A stretch of 64,000 nt of DNA from Caballeronia cordobensis (GTDB taxonomy: Bacteria; Pseudomonadota; Gammaproteobacteria; Burkholderiales; Burkholderiaceae), in NCBI RefSeq assembly GCF_001544575.2, contig NZ_FCNY02000006.1, forward strand, positions 62,001-126,000. Reading direction: 5' to 3'. Both the position numbers and the translations under genes were made by a program. Shown here in pieces: positions 18,560 to 27,374 of the stretch. A model generated the notes under the pieces. The model searched no databases. It had not been told where the DNA came from and saw only the letters and a program-made list of their open reading frames with translations. Each line of letters starts with the position of its first letter. The stretch's first letter is position 1.

Positions 18560-20548
18560 ATGAAACCACACATGGCGCAGTCACTCGACCTTTCCCGCCG
18601 CAAAGCCCTGAAGATTCTCGCCGGCGCGCCGATGCTGCCGCTCGGCGGCGCGGCCACCGCGGCGCTGCTCACGGCCGCGTGCGGCGGCAGCGACAGCAAC
18701 GCCGCCACGCCCGCGCCCGTGTCGAACGCCGCGTTCACCACGGCCACGTTCACCGGAATGGCGGCGCCGTCGCTGGCCGATCCCGCCGCGATGGCGAAAA
18801 CCACGGTCGCCTCGACGATGACCGTGAACTTCAGCGACGGCAGCAACCGCGCGTACAAGCTCGCGTATCAGCCGTTCTTCATGACGGGCGATACCGTGCC
18901 GAACACGGCGGGCGGCACGATCGTCGCGGGCGGCTACTTCGATATCGCCAATCAGCCGATCATCGACCGCTCGGCGGCGGGCAAGGAACGTCAGTTCTTC
19001 TCGGACTGCCCGGACGGCACATCGCTCATCAAGATCGACAATGCGACGGTGAAAGGCGTGAAGGGCAACGCCGTGTTCGCGGTCGTGCAGTTCGAATACG
19101 CCACGCGCGACCAGAGCGCGGCCAGCATGTACGGCCGCCTGCCGTCGCCGATCGCCGTGCTCACGCTCGACCAGGACCCGTCGACGGGCAAGCTCACGCT
19201 CGTGAGCTACGCGAACGTCGACACGTCGAAGGCGCATGGCCTGTGGATCACGTGCGGCGCGAGCCTGTCGCCGTGGAACACGCATCTTTCGAGCGAAGAG
19301 TACGAGCCGGACGCCGCGCTCGCCTCGACCGACGCCCAGTTCAAGGCCTACAGCAAGAACCTCTATGGCGACGAAACCAAAGCGCGTCCGTATCACTATG
19401 GCCATGTGCCCGAAGTCACCGTGCATCCGGACGGCACGGGCACGATCAAGAAGCACTATTGTCTTGGGCGCATTTCGCACGAACTGATTCAGGTGATGCC
19501 CGACCAGCGCACCGTGATGATGGGCGACGACGCCACCAACGGCGGCGTCTTCATGTTCGTCGCAGACCGGCAAGCGGATCTTTCCGCGGGCACGCTCTAT
19601 GTCGCGAAGTGCGCGCAGACCTCGTCGGCGGGCGCGGGCTCGGCCACGCTGACGTGGATGAACCTCGGTCACGCGACGAGCGACGAGATCGAGAATCTCG
19701 CCAACACGCTGACGATCGCCGACATCATGGATGTCGTCACCGACGAGAAAGTCGGTGCGACGCTGGATGCGAGCTACACGCGCATCCACTTCAGCGGCAA
19801 GTACAACTGGATTCGCATCAAGCCGGGCATGGAGAAGGCGGCCGCGTTCCTGGAAACGCACCGCTACGCCGCGCTGCGCGGCGCGAGCATGAGCTTCACG
19901 AAGCTCGAAGGCACGACGGTCGATGCGAAGAGCAAGGTCGTCTACACGGCGATGTCGCAGATCGTTTCGTCGATGATCAAGGGCAACGCGCATTCGGTGG
20001 ACATCGCGCTCGACAAGGCCATCAACGCGGGCGCGGTGTATGCGCTCAACCTGAAGGGCGGCCAGCGCGATCTCGCGGGCGCCGCGATCGACAGCGAATG
20101 GGTGCCGGTGGACATGGCCGCGCCCGCCGCGCTCGTCGGCGAGGATCTCGCATCCGCCGATGCGCTCGGCAATCTGTCGAACCCGGAGCGCATCGCGAAT
20201 CCCGACAACCTGAAGTTCTCGGAGAAGCTGCGCACGCTCTTTATCGGCGAGGACAGCGGCCGTCACGTCAACAACTTCCTGTGGGCGTACAACGTCGATA
20301 CCAAGTCGCTGACGCGCATTCTGTCGACGCCGTCGGGCGCGGAATCGACGGGCCTGCACGCGGTCGACGAGATCAACGGCTGGACCTACATCATGAGCAA
20401 CTTCCAGCACGCGGGCGACTGGGAAGCTGCGCTGCATGGCAAGGTGCAGGCGACGCTCGATCCGCTCATCCGCGCGAACTATAAGGATCGGTTCGGCGCG
20501 GCGGTGGGGTATTTGACGGCCGATTTGACGTCGATCAGGCTCGCCTGA
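18560..20548 (+). CDS. phoX: PhoX-family phosphatase (DUF839)
   Basis: A 662-residue Tat-exported alkaline phosphatase that releases phosphate from organic phosphoesters in the periplasm or at the cell surface. The twin-arginine motif LSRRKALKILAGAP is followed by a hydrophobic stretch and a possible lipobox (LLTAACGG). The mature region matches PhoX: GHVPEVTVHPDGTGTIKKHYCLGRISHELIQVMPDQRTVMMGDDATNGGVFMFVAD, with Asp/Glu/Cys-rich loops for Ca/Fe binding. Two ATGs are possible, 18560 (just 2 nt after AAGGAA) and 18572. The candidate Pho box upstream implies induction by phosphate starvation. Confidence 0.93.
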   Translation: MKPHMAQSLDLSRRKALKILAGAPMLPLGGAATAALLTAACGGSDSNAATPAPVSNAAFTTATFTGMAAPSLADPAAMAKTTVASTMTVNFSDGSNRAYKLAYQPFFMTGDTVPNTAGGTIVAGGYFDIANQPIIDRSAAGKERQFFSDCPDGTSLIKIDNATVKGVKGNAVFAVVQFEYATRDQSAASMYGRLPSPIAVLTLDQDPSTGKLTLVSYANVDTSKAHGLWITCGASLSPWNTHLSSEEYEPDAALASTDAQFKAYSKNLYGDETKARPYHYGHVPEVTVHPDGTGTIKKHYCLGRISHELIQVMPDQRTVMMGDDATNGGVFMFVADRQADLSAGTLYVAKCAQTSSAGAGSATLTWMNLGHATSDEIENLANTLTIADIMDVVTDEKVGATLDASYTRIHFSGKYNWIRIKPGMEKAAAFLETHRYAALRGASMSFTKLEGTTVDAKSKVVYTAMSQIVSSMIKGNAHSVDIALDKAINAGAVYALNLKGGQRDLAGAAIDSEWVPVDMAAPAALVGEDLASADALGNLSNPERIANPDNLKFSEKLRTLFIGEDSGRHVNNFLWAYNVDTKSLTRILSTPSGAESTGLHAVDEINGWTYIMSNFQHAGDWEAALHGKVQATLDPLIRANYKDRFGAAVGYLTADLTSIRLA

Positions 20549-20635
20549 CGAGGCGGTGCAGCGGCAGCGAGGCATCGCGCCTCGCTTGGCCGATGCAGCC
20601 TCCATGCGTGCTTCTCGATGGTCGCTGAAAAAAGA

Positions 20636-20670
20636 AACGCCGCGAACGATGGTCGCGGCGTTGCCTTTTT
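20636..20670. terminator. Bidirectional rho-independent terminator
   Basis: A perfect 10-bp stem AACGCCGCGA / TCGCGGCGTT with a 7-nt loop is followed by GCCTTTTT and preceded by AAAAAAG. It can therefore terminate phoX (plus) and the convergent small gene at 20696 (minus). Confidence 0.85.
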
Positions 20671-20695
20671 ACCCGATCGAAACGCGCCCGGCGCG

Positions 20696-20911
20696 CTATG
20701 CGAAAGCCCGGCAGCCCTGCTCGAAATCGATAAATTCGGTGCCCGCGGCAATCGCAAAGCGGATCGCTTCCTCGACGTTCGGGAAGTGGCCAGGCAGCCT
20801 CACGGACCGCTCCATTCCGTTCAAATCCTGAATGCGCGCCGTCGCGGCGAAGCTGTCGCCGTGACGAACCGCTGCGGGCGTGACCATCATGTCCCTGTAG
20901 CTGAAAACCAT
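20696..20911 (-). CDS. Small conserved hypothetical protein
   Basis: A 71-residue soluble protein: MVFSYRDMMVTPAAVRHGDSF, then AATARIQDLNGMERSVRLPG and a C-terminal helix EEAIRFAIAAGTEFIDFEQG. The beta-beta-helix pattern suggests a small single domain. AGAGAG precedes the ATG. I recognise no catalytic motif; similar short proteins occur across Burkholderia without known function. It is convergent with phoX across a strong terminator. Confidence 0.65.
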   Translation of the reverse strand: MVFSYRDMMVTPAAVRHGDSFAATARIQDLNGMERSVRLPGHFPNVEEAIRFAIAAGTEFIDFEQGCRAFA

Positions 20912-21084
20912 TGCTCTCTCTGTCGATTGTGACCGGCGCGCGCCGGGCGGCGCGAAACGCTTTCCCGGATGTCGATGAAGACCCGGACGATCGTCCGGCC
21001 CCTTCTGTTTCCGAGTTATCGGCATCGGCAAATGTTTCTTTACAGGGAACACTTACGCGGGTTTTCGTATGATTTTTGGCGCTG

Positions 21085-21516
21085 TTAGCCCAGATGAGTC
21101 GTGCGCGGTTTCGGCGCGATCGTTTCCATCGATGTCAGACCTTGCACGATGCCGCACTGTTCGACGGCCGCGCCGCCGCCGCATCGCTGCCTGAGCGACG
21201 TCAATTGCTGGCGCAGATGCGTGAGCTCGGCGATCCGCTCATCCACGTGCACGATGTGATCGTCCACGAGCGCGTTCACGCTCTCGCAAGTGCCGGACGG
21301 GTCGTCGGATGCGACCAGCAGCGCCCGCACTTCGTCGTGCGTCATGTCGAGCGCGCGGCAATTCCGGATGAAACGAAGCCGGTCGACGTGGCTTGCGGTG
21401 TAACTGCGATAGTTCGCGCCGTTTCGCTCCGGCGGAGCCAGCAGCCCTTCCTTCTCGTAGAAACGGATGGTCTCGGTCGTGCAGTTCGCCAGTTTCGCGA
21501 GTTCCCCGATTCTCAT
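21085..21516 (-). CDS. MerR-family Cd/Pb/Zn-responsive regulator (CadR/PbrR type)
   Basis: A 143-residue MerR regulator: HTH MRIGELAKLANCTTETIRFYEKEGLLAPPERNGANYR, dimerisation helix about 80-110, and the metal loop. Cys residues at the CadR/PbrR positions are visible (GTCESVNALVDD near residue 77, and the C-terminal pair in RQRCGGG and EQCGIV). An extended His-containing tail follows. It is divergent from the P1B ATPase gene and predicted to twist the shared promoter (21543-21573) open on binding Cd(II), Pb(II) or Zn(II). Confidence 0.93.
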   Translation of the reverse strand: MRIGELAKLANCTTETIRFYEKEGLLAPPERNGANYRSYTASHVDRLRFIRNCRALDMTHDEVRALLVASDDPSGTCESVNALVDDHIVHVDERIAELTHLRQQLTSLRQRCGGGAAVEQCGIVQGLTSMETIAPKPRTTHLG

Positions 21517-21542
21517 GGTTGGCGTCCTTCCCTAAAAAGTCC

Positions 21543-21573
21543 TTGACCTTGAAGCAACTTCAAGGTGTGTACT
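21543..21573 (+). promoter_or_regulatory. MerR-type promoter/operator of the metal-efflux ATPase
   Basis: TTGACC (-35, 21543-21548) and TGTACT (-10, 21568-21573) are separated by 19 bp, the over-long spacer that defines MerR-activated promoters. Between them lies a perfect palindrome, ACCTTGAAG, CAA, CTTCAAGGT (21546-21566). Start of the ATPase is 31 bp downstream. Confidence 0.85.
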
Positions 21574-21603
21574 GCGAGCATACAGCAGAAAAAGGATACG
21601 GCC

Positions 21604-23910
21604 ATGACATACGAAGACAAGACGATGCGGCAAGACGCGTGCGGCGAAACCGCGTGCTGCGGCGCGGCCGAACGGCACGAACACGGCGCGCACGATCATC
21701 ACGGCCACGATCACTCGCACGATTCGCATGGCCACGGCCACGACCACGGCCACGACGATAAGTGCGTCGGCGCGGCGCCAGCGGCCTTCGAGGCGCTTGC
21801 CGGAACCGTTGCCGTCGGCGCTTCGGTTCGCACCCAGATGCGCATCCTGCAGATGGACTGCCCGACCGAGGAAGCGCTCATCCGCAAAAAGCTGGGCGGC
21901 ATGCCGGAAGTCGCCGAGCTTGAGTTCAATCTGATGCAGCGGGTCTTGACGGTGGTGCACCAGCCCGACGGGCTGGATGCCATCGTCAAGGCGCTCGGCA
22001 CGCTCGGGTTCAAGCCGGAGCTCGGCGACGCGTCGCAGGCCGCGCCGGAAGTGCGCAAGCCCTGGTGGCCGCTCGCGGTGGCAGTCGTGGCCGCCGTCGG
22101 TTCCGAGGCCGCCAGTTGGGCGGGCGCGCCCGTCTGGGCCGTCGCGGCGCTCGCGCTCGCGGCCGTCGCCTGTTCGGGGCTCGGCACCTACAAGAAAGGC
22201 TGGATCGCCGTTCGGAACCGCAACCTCAACATCAATGCGCTGATGAGCATCGCCGTGACGGGCGCGCTGCTGCTCGGCCAATGGCCCGAGGCCGCGATGG
22301 TGATGGTGCTTTTCACCATCGCCGAACTCATCGAGGCGAAGTCGCTGGACCGTGCGCGCAATGCCATTCAGGGACTCATGCGCCTCGCCCCCGAAAAGGC
22401 CACGGTGAAACAGGCCGATGGCGCGTGGATCGAGGTCGAAGCGTCGACGATCGCGCCCGGCGCGCTCGTGCGCGTCAAACCGGGCGAGCGGATCGGGCTC
22501 GACGGGGAGATCGTGAGCGGCCGCTCGACCGTGAATCAGGCGCCGATCACCGGCGAGAGCCTGCCCGTCGACAAGGCGGAGGGCGATGCCGTGTTCGCCG
22601 GCACCATCAACGAGGCGGGTTCGTTCGAATACCGCGTGACGGCGGCGGCCAACAACACGACGCTCGCGCGCATCATCCACGCGGTCGAGGAAGCGCAGGG
22701 CGCGAAGGCGCCGACGCAACGCTTCGTCGACCGGTTTGCGCGCGTCTATACGCCGATCGTTTTCATGCTGGCGGTGGGCGTCGCCGTCATTCCGCCGCTG
22801 TTCTTCGCGGGCGCGTGGTTCGACTGGATCTACAAGGCGCTGGTGCTGCTCGTGATCGCCTGCCCGTGCGCGCTGGTGATTTCCACGCCCGTCACCATTG
22901 TCAGCGGCCTCGCCGCCGCGGCGCGTCACGGGATTCTGGTGAAAGGCGGCACGTATCTCGAACAGGGCCGCAAGCTCGCCTGGCTGGCGCTCGACAAGAC
23001 CGGCACCATCACGCACGGCAAGCCCGTGCAGACCGAGTTCGAGCTGCGCGCCGCCGATATCGACAGCGCGACAGTACGCTCGATTGCGGCGAGCCTCGCG
23101 GGCCGCTCGGATCATCCGGTTTCGTCCGCAATCGCGCGGGCGGCGGCTGCGCAGGGCGTGGCCCGACTGGAAGTCGATGCGTTCGAGGCCATTGCGGGCC
23201 GGGGCGTCGCGGGCGTCGTGAAGGGACGGCGCTACGCGCTCGGCAATCATCGGCTGGTCGAAGAGTCCGGCCGTTGCTCGACCGAGCTCGAAACCCGTCT
23301 GGATGCGCTTGAGCGCGAGGGCAAGACGGTCGTGATGCTGATCGACCAGACACGCGTGCTCGGCCTCTTCGCGGTGGCCGATACCGTGAAGGACAGCAGC
23401 AAGGACGCCATCGCCGGTCTGCACGCGCTCGGCGTTCGCACGGCGATGCTGACCGGCGACAATCCCCACACGGCGGCGGCGATCGCGGCGCAGGTCGGCA
23501 TCGATCGCGCGGAAGGCAATCAGCTTCCCGAGGACAAGCTCGCCGTCGTGAAGACGCTATCGAACGGCGGCTCGATGGTGGGCATGGTCGGCGACGGCAT
23601 CAACGATGCGCCGGCGCTTGCGCAAGCCGATATCGGCTTCGCGATGGGCGCGATGGGAACGGATACCGCCATCGAGACCGCCGACGTCGCGCTAATGGAC
23701 GACGACCTTCGCAAGATACCGACGTTCATCCGGCTGTCGAGGGCGACGCACGGCATTCTCGTGCAGAACATCACGCTGGCGCTGGGGATCAAGGCGGTGT
23801 TCCTCGCGTTGACCATCGCCGGTTTGGGCACCATGTGGATGGCCGTGTTCGCCGATGTCGGCGCGAGTCTGCTGGTCGTCGCCAATGGGCTGCGATTGCT
23901 TCGGAAGTAG
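21604..23910 (+). CDS. P1B-type heavy-metal ATPase (CadA/ZntA/PbrA-like)
   Basis: A 768-residue inner-membrane Zn/Cd/Pb/Co exporter. The N-terminus holds two Cys pairs and a long His/Asp-rich stretch (about residues 20-55), then one HMA domain with the MDCPTEE metal motif. Eight TM helices include the transport motif CPC (IACPCALVI). The phosphorylation loop DKTGTIT, the actuator motif TGES and the hinge GDGINDAPAL are all present. AAAGGA lies 7 nt before the chosen ATG. It is driven by the divergent MerR promoter, and a CDF exporter follows 86 bp later. Confidence 0.96.
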   Translation: MTYEDKTMRQDACGETACCGAAERHEHGAHDHHGHDHSHDSHGHGHDHGHDDKCVGAAPAAFEALAGTVAVGASVRTQMRILQMDCPTEEALIRKKLGGMPEVAELEFNLMQRVLTVVHQPDGLDAIVKALGTLGFKPELGDASQAAPEVRKPWWPLAVAVVAAVGSEAASWAGAPVWAVAALALAAVACSGLGTYKKGWIAVRNRNLNINALMSIAVTGALLLGQWPEAAMVMVLFTIAELIEAKSLDRARNAIQGLMRLAPEKATVKQADGAWIEVEASTIAPGALVRVKPGERIGLDGEIVSGRSTVNQAPITGESLPVDKAEGDAVFAGTINEAGSFEYRVTAAANNTTLARIIHAVEEAQGAKAPTQRFVDRFARVYTPIVFMLAVGVAVIPPLFFAGAWFDWIYKALVLLVIACPCALVISTPVTIVSGLAAAARHGILVKGGTYLEQGRKLAWLALDKTGTITHGKPVQTEFELRAADIDSATVRSIAASLAGRSDHPVSSAIARAAAAQGVARLEVDAFEAIAGRGVAGVVKGRRYALGNHRLVEESGRCSTELETRLDALEREGKTVVMLIDQTRVLGLFAVADTVKDSSKDAIAGLHALGVRTAMLTGDNPHTAAAIAAQVGIDRAEGNQLPEDKLAVVKTLSNGGSMVGMVGDGINDAPALAQADIGFAMGAMGTDTAIETADVALMDDDLRKIPTFIRLSRATHGILVQNITLALGIKAVFLALTIAGLGTMWMAVFADVGASLLVVANGLRLLRK

Positions 23911-23996
23911 AACGGCCTGCATTGATTTAATCGGATCGGTTGCCGCTTCCTGATCGAACTAGAATATCGATTCGAGCTTGCTCAAGGAACGCGCCA

Positions 23997-24992
23997 ATGG
24001 CATCCCAACACACGCACGAGGACGGACACGACCATCGCCACGAGGGCCATGAGCACGGTCATGGTCATAGTCACGCCGGGCATAACCATCTGCATGGCGT
24101 GAGCGACCAGCGGCGCATCGGCTGGGCCTTCGTCATCATTGCGGTATTCATGCTGGTGGAGGTTGCCGGCGGCGTGATTTCCGGTTCGCTGGCGCTGCTG
24201 GCGGATGCGGGTCACATGGTGAGCGACGCCGCGGCGCTGGGTTTTAGCTGGACCGCGATTCATTATGGGAAACGGCCCGCGACCGAACAACTTTCGTTCG
24301 GCTACAAACGCCTCGAGATTCTCGCGGCGTTCGTCAACGGTTGCGCGCTGTTCGTGATTGCCGCGTGGATCGTGATCGAAGCCGCTCAGCGTTTCGCTTC
24401 ACCCGTGCCGGTCATCGGCAAGACGATGCTGATTGTTGCGATAGCCGGGCTGCTCGCCAATATCGCGGCATTCGCCGTGCTGCATGGCGGGAACCGGGAG
24501 AACCTGAATCTGCGTGGCGCGTGGCTTCATGTGCTCGGCGATATGCTGGGCTCCGTGGCGGCCATCGTCGCGGCGGTCGTCATTCTGTGGACCGGCTGGA
24601 CGCCTATTGATCCGCTGCTGTCCATCTTCGTCGCCGTGATCATTCTCAAGAGCGCGTGGGGCATCGTTAAATCGTCCGCGCACATTCTGCTTGAAGGTAC
24701 GCCGGAAGGCGTGAATCTGATCGACATCAAGACCGATCTGGAGAGCAACGTGCCCGAAGTGGAAAACGCTCACCACATCCACGCGTGGTCGATCACCGGA
24801 GAGCAGCACATGGTGACCTTGCACGTTCATCCGGCAGCGGGCACGAATGCGCGCGAAGTGGTGCTTTCGGTTCAGCGGAGACTGGCGGTGCAGTTCAACA
24901 TTCAGCATGTCACGGTTCAGGTGGAACACGACGAATGCGTCGATGAACATTCGACGACGCGTCAGGGCAAAGATACGCCGAGGGTCGTCTGA
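23997..24992 (+). CDS. Cation diffusion facilitator (CzcD-like Zn/Cd/Co exporter)
   Basis: A 331-residue CDF antiporter. The first 35 residues are packed with His (HTHEDGHDHRHEGHEHGHGHSH). Six TMs follow with the two HxxxD metal sites HMVSDAAAL (TM2) and HVLGDMLGS (TM5), then a cytosolic C-terminal domain containing VENAHHIHAWSITGEQHMVTLHVH. AAGGA precedes the ATG. With the preceding ATPase it forms a metal-resistance unit. The 86-bp gap shows only a short GAGC/GCTC dyad near the start. Confidence 0.94.
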   Translation: MASQHTHEDGHDHRHEGHEHGHGHSHAGHNHLHGVSDQRRIGWAFVIIAVFMLVEVAGGVISGSLALLADAGHMVSDAAALGFSWTAIHYGKRPATEQLSFGYKRLEILAAFVNGCALFVIAAWIVIEAAQRFASPVPVIGKTMLIVAIAGLLANIAAFAVLHGGNRENLNLRGAWLHVLGDMLGSVAAIVAAVVILWTGWTPIDPLLSIFVAVIILKSAWGIVKSSAHILLEGTPEGVNLIDIKTDLESNVPEVENAHHIHAWSITGEQHMVTLHVHPAAGTNAREVVLSVQRRLAVQFNIQHVTVQVEHDECVDEHSTTRQGKDTPRVV

Positions 24993-25012
24993 GCGATAAC
25001 GCTGCCTACGCT

Positions 25013-25039
25013 TAACGCCTCGCGCGAGGCGAGGCGTTA
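25013..25039. terminator. Hairpin between convergent genes, possible terminator
   Basis: A 10-bp perfect stem TAACGCCTCG / CGAGGCGTTA with a 7-nt loop lies midway between the convergent CDF and NmrA-type genes. No T-run follows on either strand, so it may act with Rho or merely stabilise 3' ends. Confidence 0.45.
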
Positions 25040-25050
25040 GAGGGCACGAC

Positions 25051-25800
25051 TTACGAACTCGCGCGGCCGAGCCAGTCGGCGAGTGCGATCTTGCCACGGC
25101 GCGCAATGCCGGTCGGCACGAGCGACTCTTCCTCGACCGTGCCGCCGAAGTAGGTCGCCTTCGGATCGGGAACGATCTCGCGCGTATCGCCCTGCGCCTT
25201 CAGATACCGGCCGACGATCTGATGCAGCGGCGCACGGTCCGGCCCGGCGATATCGACGATGCCGTTCAACGGCGCTTCGAGCGCGACGTCCGCCACGATG
25301 GCCGCGACATCGTCCGCCGCGATCGGCTGGAACTGTCCTGTCGAGAGATGCACCTTGCCGTCCTGCATGCCCGCATCGGCAATGCCGCCGAGAAACTCCA
25401 TGAACTGCGTCGCGCGGACAATGGAATACGGCACGCCCGATGTCTCGATGAGCTTTTCCTGCGCGACTTTGGCGACGAAGTAGCCGTTGTCCGGCATGCG
25501 GTCCGTGCCGACGATCGACAGCGCGACATGATGCGCGACGCCCGCTTCGGCTTCGGCCTTCACGAGATTCGTGGTCGAGGCGCGGAAGAACGCCAGCACG
25601 TCGTCCGGCGCCCACGAAGGCGCGTTCGCGACATCGACCACCACTTGCGCGCCGCGCAGCGCTTCGCCCAGTCCTTCGCCCGTCACCGAATTTACGCCGC
25701 TGCGCGGCGATGCGGCGATGGCCTCATGACCCTTCTCACGCAGAATCGCAACGACTTTAGCGCCGATCAAACCCGAACCGCCGATCACGACAACCTTCAT
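25051..25800 (-). CDS. NAD(P)-binding NmrA/atypical SDR family protein
   Basis: A 249-residue Rossmann protein beginning MKVVVIGGSGLIGAKVVAIL, with the GxSGxxG dinucleotide motif. HVALSIVGTDRMPDNGYFVAKVAQEKLIETSGVPYSIVRATQFMEF is typical of NmrA-like atypical SDRs, with YxxxK-like YFVAK. Such proteins reduce quinones or act as redox sensors. It is divergent from a MocR-type regulator across 92 bp and is probably its target. Confidence 0.88.
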   Translation of the reverse strand: MKVVVIGGSGLIGAKVVAILREKGHEAIAASPRSGVNSVTGEGLGEALRGAQVVVDVANAPSWAPDDVLAFFRASTTNLVKAEAEAGVAHHVALSIVGTDRMPDNGYFVAKVAQEKLIETSGVPYSIVRATQFMEFLGGIADAGMQDGKVHLSTGQFQPIAADDVAAIVADVALEAPLNGIVDIAGPDRAPLHQIVGRYLKAQGDTREIVPDPKATYFGGTVEEESLVPTGIARRGKIALADWLGRASS

Positions 25801-25842
25801 GATGCACCTCGCTCAGAAAAGTGAAAGTGATGCCATTGTGCG

Positions 25843-25877
25843 AGAATCATGGCTTAGCAAGAAGGGACAAGAATCAT
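25843..25877. promoter_or_regulatory. Direct repeat AGAATCAT x2, candidate MocR operator
   Basis: AGAATCAT occurs at 25843-25850 and again at 25870-25877 in the 92-bp divergent promoter region of the MocR and NmrA-type genes. MocR regulators are known to bind direct repeats; the 27-bp offset is longer than some described cases. Weak evidence. Confidence 0.3.
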
Positions 25878-25892
25878 CGATCGCACTAGTCC

Positions 25893-27374
25893 ATGAACCG
25901 CGCCATGTCCAAAGCCGAAATCACGCTGACGATCGAGATCGACCGGCACGAGGCGTCGCCCATCTATCTGCAGATATGCGAACGCTTCAAAGCGGCGATC
26001 TCGGCCGGCCATCTGAAGCCGGGCGATCGGGTGCCCGCCTTGCGCGGCCTCGCGACGCAACTGAATACTGCGCGCGGCACGGTCGAAATGGCCTATAACA
26101 TTCTCGTCGATGAGGGTTATTTGCAGATGCGCGGCGCGGCGGGCACGTTCGTGTCGTCGTCGCTGCCGGGCGCGGTCACGGCGGGCGCGGCGCGCAAGAC
26201 CCGCGAGCGCACGCATGCGCCGCGCATCAGGCGGACCGCGCCCGCCGCCGATATCGGCAACGATGCGAAGCCATTGCGGCCCGGATTGCCCGCGCTCGAT
26301 GCCTTTCCGCGCAAGGTCTGGAGCCGGCTGGTTGCGGCCCGCGCGAAAAGCGGCGACGTCGCGACGCTCACGTATCCCGATCCATCCGGCTATCGCCCGC
26401 TGAGGGAGCGCATCGCGACGTATCTCGGCCTGTCGCGCGGCGTCGAGTGCGTGCCGGAGCAGGTCTTCGTGACGAACGGCTATCGCGCGTCGCTCGAACT
26501 CATCTTGCGCAGTCTCGCGAAGCCGGAGGATCGCGCGTGGTTCGAAGAGCCGGGCTATCTGCTCGCGCGTAACTTTCTCGCCGATGCGGCCATGCACCTC
26601 GCGCCGGTCCCTGTCGATCACGAAGGGCTCGACGTCGATGCGGGCATCGCGCTCTGCCACGACGCGCGTTTCGCGTTCGTCACGCCTTCGCATCAGAGTC
26701 CGCTCGGCGTCACGCTGTCGCTCGCGCGGCGCATGAAGCTGCTCGACTGGGCAAGCCGCGCGGGAAGCTGGATCGTCGAAGACGATTACGACAGCGAGTT
26801 CCGGTACGTGGGCCGGCCGCTGCCCGCGCTGAAGAGCCTCGACCGCGACGATCGCGTGATCTATTGCGGCACCTTCAGCAAAGTGCTGTTTCCGGGCCTG
26901 CGGCTTTCCTACGTGGTCGCGCCGGAGCGGGCCGCCACGCGCTTCGATCAGCTCACGAAGAACATGAACGCGGGTTCCCCGCATCTCTATCAGGCGGCGG
27001 TGGCGGACTTCATCGCGCAAGGGCATTTCGCGCGGCATCTGAAGCGCATGCGCGCGCTCTATGCCGAGCGGCGCATGCTGCTCGCTGATGCAATCAGAAA
27101 GGCGTTCGGCGACAGAGTGAGCATCGACCTGCCGACCGGCGGCATGCATCTCGTCGCGATCTTCCGGGCGGGGCGCAACGGGCCTGTCGACGACATGGCG
27201 ATGGCCGCGCGCGCACGCGAAGCAGGACTCGCGGTGCTCGCGCTATCGGCGTGGTATCTGAATGCGCGCGCGCGGCACACGTTGCGCGGCATCGTCGTCG
27301 GCTTCGCGAACGTCGCCGATGCCGACGAAGCCGCGCGTCTTTCGCGCATGCTCCGGCGCGCGTACGACGGCTAG
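25893..27374 (+). CDS. MocR/PdxR-type GntR regulator with aminotransferase domain
   Basis: A 493-residue fusion: GntR winged helix (about 15-85, PIYLQICERFKAAISAGHLKPGDRVPALRGLATQLNTARGTVEMAY), linker, then a fold-type I aminotransferase domain (about 125-490). That domain has the PLP Asp (VEDDYDSEFRY) and the Schiff-base Lys in GTFSKVLFPGLRL. The family senses PLP or amino acids through an internal aldimine. No pdxST genes are nearby, so the likely target is the divergent NmrA-type gene. The last four bases, CTAG, serve as stop for this gene and for the convergent azoreductase. Confidence 0.93.
   Translation: MNRAMSKAEITLTIEIDRHEASPIYLQICERFKAAISAGHLKPGDRVPALRGLATQLNTARGTVEMAYNILVDEGYLQMRGAAGTFVSSSLPGAVTAGAARKTRERTHAPRIRRTAPAADIGNDAKPLRPGLPALDAFPRKVWSRLVAARAKSGDVATLTYPDPSGYRPLRERIATYLGLSRGVECVPEQVFVTNGYRASLELILRSLAKPEDRAWFEEPGYLLARNFLADAAMHLAPVPVDHEGLDVDAGIALCHDARFAFVTPSHQSPLGVTLSLARRMKLLDWASRAGSWIVEDDYDSEFRYVGRPLPALKSLDRDDRVIYCGTFSKVLFPGLRLSYVVAPERAATRFDQLTKNMNAGSPHLYQAAVADFIAQGHFARHLKRMRALYAERRMLLADAIRKAFGDRVSIDLPTGGMHLVAIFRAGRNGPVDDMAMAARAREAGLAVLALSAWYLNARARHTLRGIVVGFANVADADEAARLSRMLRRAYDG

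Noticed and set aside
21650..21760. CAC/GGC-rich stretch as a possible tandem DNA repeat or CRISPR-like array
   Set aside because: It encodes the His-rich metal-binding N-terminus of the ATPase; units are irregular and there are no spacers.
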